This document shows, in pieces, positions 13,996 through 15,482 of a DNA stretch of 15,482 nt (positions are counted from its first letter, which is position 1; each line of letters begins with the position of its first letter). The notes beneath the pieces are model-generated. The model did not search any database. It saw only the letters and a program-made list of their open reading frames with translations, and had not been told where the DNA came from. The position numbers and the translations under genes are program-made. This stretch comes from Bacillota bacterium (GTDB lineage Bacteria > Bacillota > Sulfobacillia > Sulfobacillales > Sulfobacillaceae), in contig JAKADI010000003.1 of the NCBI GenBank assembly GCA_021820675.1, positions 1 to 15,482 on the forward strand, in the 5' to 3' direction.

Positions 13996-14952
13996 TTGCC
14001 TGAGATCATCGCGCCGAAGATCGCCCGGCAGAGCAAATTGAGCTCGTCTTATTCTAAAGGACTGATTATGGTCCTGACGGGCGCAACATTTTGGGGACTC
14101 TCGGGAACAGCCGCTCAAGTCCTGTTTGCGACCTACGGCATGAGTCCAGGCCAGCTGGTGTCTGTCAGGCTTCTTCTTGCGGGGGTCCTCTTTTTATTAA
14201 TTGAAGTCGGGCGGGGAAATGCGAGCGGTGTTGTTGCCCTGTGGCGTGATAAGGCCGATATCGTGTCAATCTTCGTGTTTGGCCTGTTTGGCATGCTGGG
14301 AGTTCAATTAACCTATTTTCTGGCAATTTGGCATGGGAATGCGGCGACTGCCACGTTGTTACAGTATTTGGGCCCCATCATCATCATCCTTTACACGAGT
14401 GTTCGGTACGGCAAAAAGCCGACTCGACAAGAAATCACGGCTACCGGACTTGCGACGTTGGGGACCTATTTGCTGATAACGGATGGATCGTTCTCGACGA
14501 TGGCTGTGTCCCTCAGTGGAGTCTTATGGGGCCTGGGGTCGGCGATTGCCCTGGCATTTTACACGATGTTTCCGCGGGCATTATTACATAAACATGGTTC
14601 ATCGATCGTCACGGGATGGAGCATGTGCATCGGGGGGACGGTACCGTCGGCGTACTATCGCCCGTGGGAACATCTGAATGTTTTCGAATCCGTCCGCGTT
14701 GATCTGCTTACCGGATTTGTTATTCTGGTGGGCACTTTCCTGGCCTTTTTTCTCTATCTCGACAGCTTACGCCTCATTTCCGCGGCACAGGCAAGCTTAT
14801 TGGGCTGTGCGGAGCCGCTTTCGGCTTCTCTCGTCGCCCTGATTTGGCTGCATGTGCGCATGGGCGTCTGGGGAGGACTAGGCGCCTTATGTATTGTCGG
14901 CGGTGTGATCGTTTTGTCGGTGAACAAGACAAGATTCCGAAAAAGTCGATAA
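13996..14952 (+). CDS. EamA/DMT-family transporter
   Basis: This 318-residue membrane protein of the drug/metabolite transporter superfamily has about ten transmembrane helices arranged as two EamA repeats (about 25-160 and 170-310). The first opens with GATFWGLSGTAAQVLF, the usual G-x-x-W-G-x-x-x start, and the second repeat has SGVLWGLGSAIALAFYTMFPRALL. The family exports metabolites or amino acids; the substrate is unknown. The TTG start at 13996 follows AAGGGGG (13982-13988) at 7-base spacing. ATG 14068, preceded by AAAGGA, is an alternative that would remove the 24-residue hydrophilic head. It is not in an operon with its neighbours as far as can be seen, and no clear terminator follows. 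Confidence 0.88.
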   Translation: MPEIIAPKIARQSKLSSSYSKGLIMVLTGATFWGLSGTAAQVLFATYGMSPGQLVSVRLLLAGVLFLLIEVGRGNASGVVALWRDKADIVSIFVFGLFGMLGVQLTYFLAIWHGNAATATLLQYLGPIIIILYTSVRYGKKPTRQEITATGLATLGTYLLITDGSFSTMAVSLSGVLWGLGSAIALAFYTMFPRALLHKHGSSIVTGWSMCIGGTVPSAYYRPWEHLNVFESVRVDLLTGFVILVGTFLAFFLYLDSLRLISAAQASLLGCAEPLSASLVALIWLHVRMGVWGGLGALCIVGGVIVLSVNKTRFRKSR

Positions 14953-15344
14953 CGATCAGCCAACGTGTTTTTGATTCGCACTCCTGTGCCCAAGTGCCTT
15001 TGAGTCCACGGAGGCAAACAACCAGGTGGATGAGGCGTTATAGTAGAGGTCCAACCGTGCATTCTGACCTTGTTGGCGGGCTGTTTCGTCTGCTGACACA
15101 GTTTTTGCAGTCTTTCCCCAATTGGCTTTTTCTGCGGCCTTGTGATGCCAGATTTGTACACATCAGCTTCTTGGCCAGTCATCCGATTTTGGGACCATGT
15201 GGACTTGGCCCAGGACCCTTTTTCGGCTGAGTTCGCTCCTTTTGGCGTCGCAAGGGAACGCCCTTTGTCCGCTGCAGCAGAGCCAGTCGTGCGACATACT
15301 GAAATCGGATTCAGTAGCTCTTCGCAATAACTTTTGTCGGAGGA
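14953..15344. other. Stretch without recognised gene
   Basis: Between the transporter and the last gene no frame has both a ribosome site and a protein-like composition. A long minus-strand frame crosses it (14754-15446), but it runs antisense into both real neighbours and is rich in Lys, Arg, Pro and Gln without motifs. Part may be decayed DNA. The promoter of the gene at 15381 presumably lies near its right end. Confidence 0.4.
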
Positions 15345-15360
15345 TGTGAAAATTCTCACA
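15345..15360. promoter_or_regulatory. TGTGA-N6-TCACA dyad, possible CRP/FNR-type operator
   Basis: TGTGA (15345-15349) and TCACA (15356-15360) are perfect inverted repeats around AAATTC, identical to the core of the classical CRP-site pattern. The dyad ends 20 bases before the ATG at 15381 and 3 bases before the ribosome site, so a bound protein would more likely repress than activate. A CRP/FNR-superfamily regulator is a reasonable guess; chance occurrence is possible. Confidence 0.35.
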
Positions 15361-15380
15361 AAGAAAGGAAGCGAACCAAG

Positions 15381-15482
15381 ATGTTTGTGGACTTTCTGGG
15401 GGTTATGCTCGTGAACCTCTCGGCAGGGTTGGCGCTTTTGGCCCATTATCTCTACGTTAATCCCGACGAGAGCTCACGCCGT
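15381..15482 (+). CDS. Start of a membrane protein, cut by the window end
   Basis: ATG 15381 follows AAAGGAAG (15364-15371) by 9 bases and opens a frame that continues to the window edge (34 codons visible). Residues 4-25 (DFLGVMLVNLSAGLALLAHYLY) form one hydrophobic helix, followed by a polar stretch NPDESSRR, so it is the first membrane segment of a probable integral membrane protein. The look of the helix recalls DUF981-type small membrane proteins, but 34 residues are too few to decide. Confidence 0.6.
   Translation, partial: MFVDFLGVMLVNLSAGLALLAHYLYVNPDESSRR

Noticed and set aside
14754..15446. Long minus-strand open frame of 230 codons
   Set aside because: It runs antisense through the end of the EamA gene and the start of the membrane protein, has no ribosome site or domain, and has a shadow-like composition.
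1..15482. CRISPR array, tRNA or rRNA genes, intact insertion sequence
   Set aside because: I saw no regularly spaced direct repeats, no cloverleaf or rRNA-like segment, and no intact transposase with terminal inverted repeats.

Overview
The window carries a complete-looking gene cluster for an aerobic, molybdenum- and copper-containing carbon monoxide dehydrogenase (form I, cox type), with a two-component regulator pair transcribed away from it. The large-subunit motif AYRCSFR is the signature of true form I CO oxidisers. Consistent AGGAGG-type Shine-Dalgarno sites, some GTG and TTG starts, moderate GC content and a lipobox protein suggest a Gram-positive host. A Sulfobacillus-like thermoacidophilic Firmicute fits best, but this is inference from gene content and style; there is no rRNA or other phylogenetic marker here.

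Layout. Positions 1-1527 encode an APC-superfamily amino acid/amine permease, possibly truncated at its 5' end. Positions 1528-2392 hold no convincing gene but contain a strongly structured segment (about 1565-1722) and several hairpins. Positions 2393-4185 (minus strand) encode a NarL/LuxR-type response regulator and its GAF-domain sensor kinase, overlapping by 13 bases. Positions 4186-4421 form a divergent control region. It has a good sigma-A-like promoter towards the kinase, a weaker one towards coxM, and between them two 14-base near-palindromic boxes (consensus TRCCYWWWWGGGTA) 22 bases apart. Positions 4422-11602 (plus strand) are tightly packed: coxM, coxS, coxL, a CoxI/XdhC-YHS fusion gene, coxG, coxD and coxE, with the last two overlapping by 13 bases.

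Positions 11603-12069 are a mostly non-coding stretch with a GC-rich stem-loop. Positions 12070-12918 encode a lipoprotein of unknown function. Positions 12919-13995 look decayed, with a remnant of a GntR-type FCD ligand-binding domain on the minus strand. Positions 13996-14952 encode an EamA/DMT transporter, followed by about 430 bases with no recognised gene. A small membrane protein starts at 15381 and runs off the window, preceded by a perfect TGTGA-N6-TCACA dyad.

How it works together. CoxM (FAD), CoxS (two 2Fe-2S clusters) and CoxL (Mo/Cu active site) form the CO-oxidising enzyme. CoxD (MoxR ATPase), CoxE (VWA protein) and the CoxI-like protein are family-typical factors for maturing the active site; CoxG is thought to help attach the enzyme to the membrane. 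The kinase's GAF domain resembles the DevS/DosS type, and one His (in HPRM) may align with the haem ligand of those sensors. The simplest hypothesis is a gas- or redox-sensing kinase that drives its partner regulator onto the twin boxes to control the cox operon. That link is inferred, not shown.
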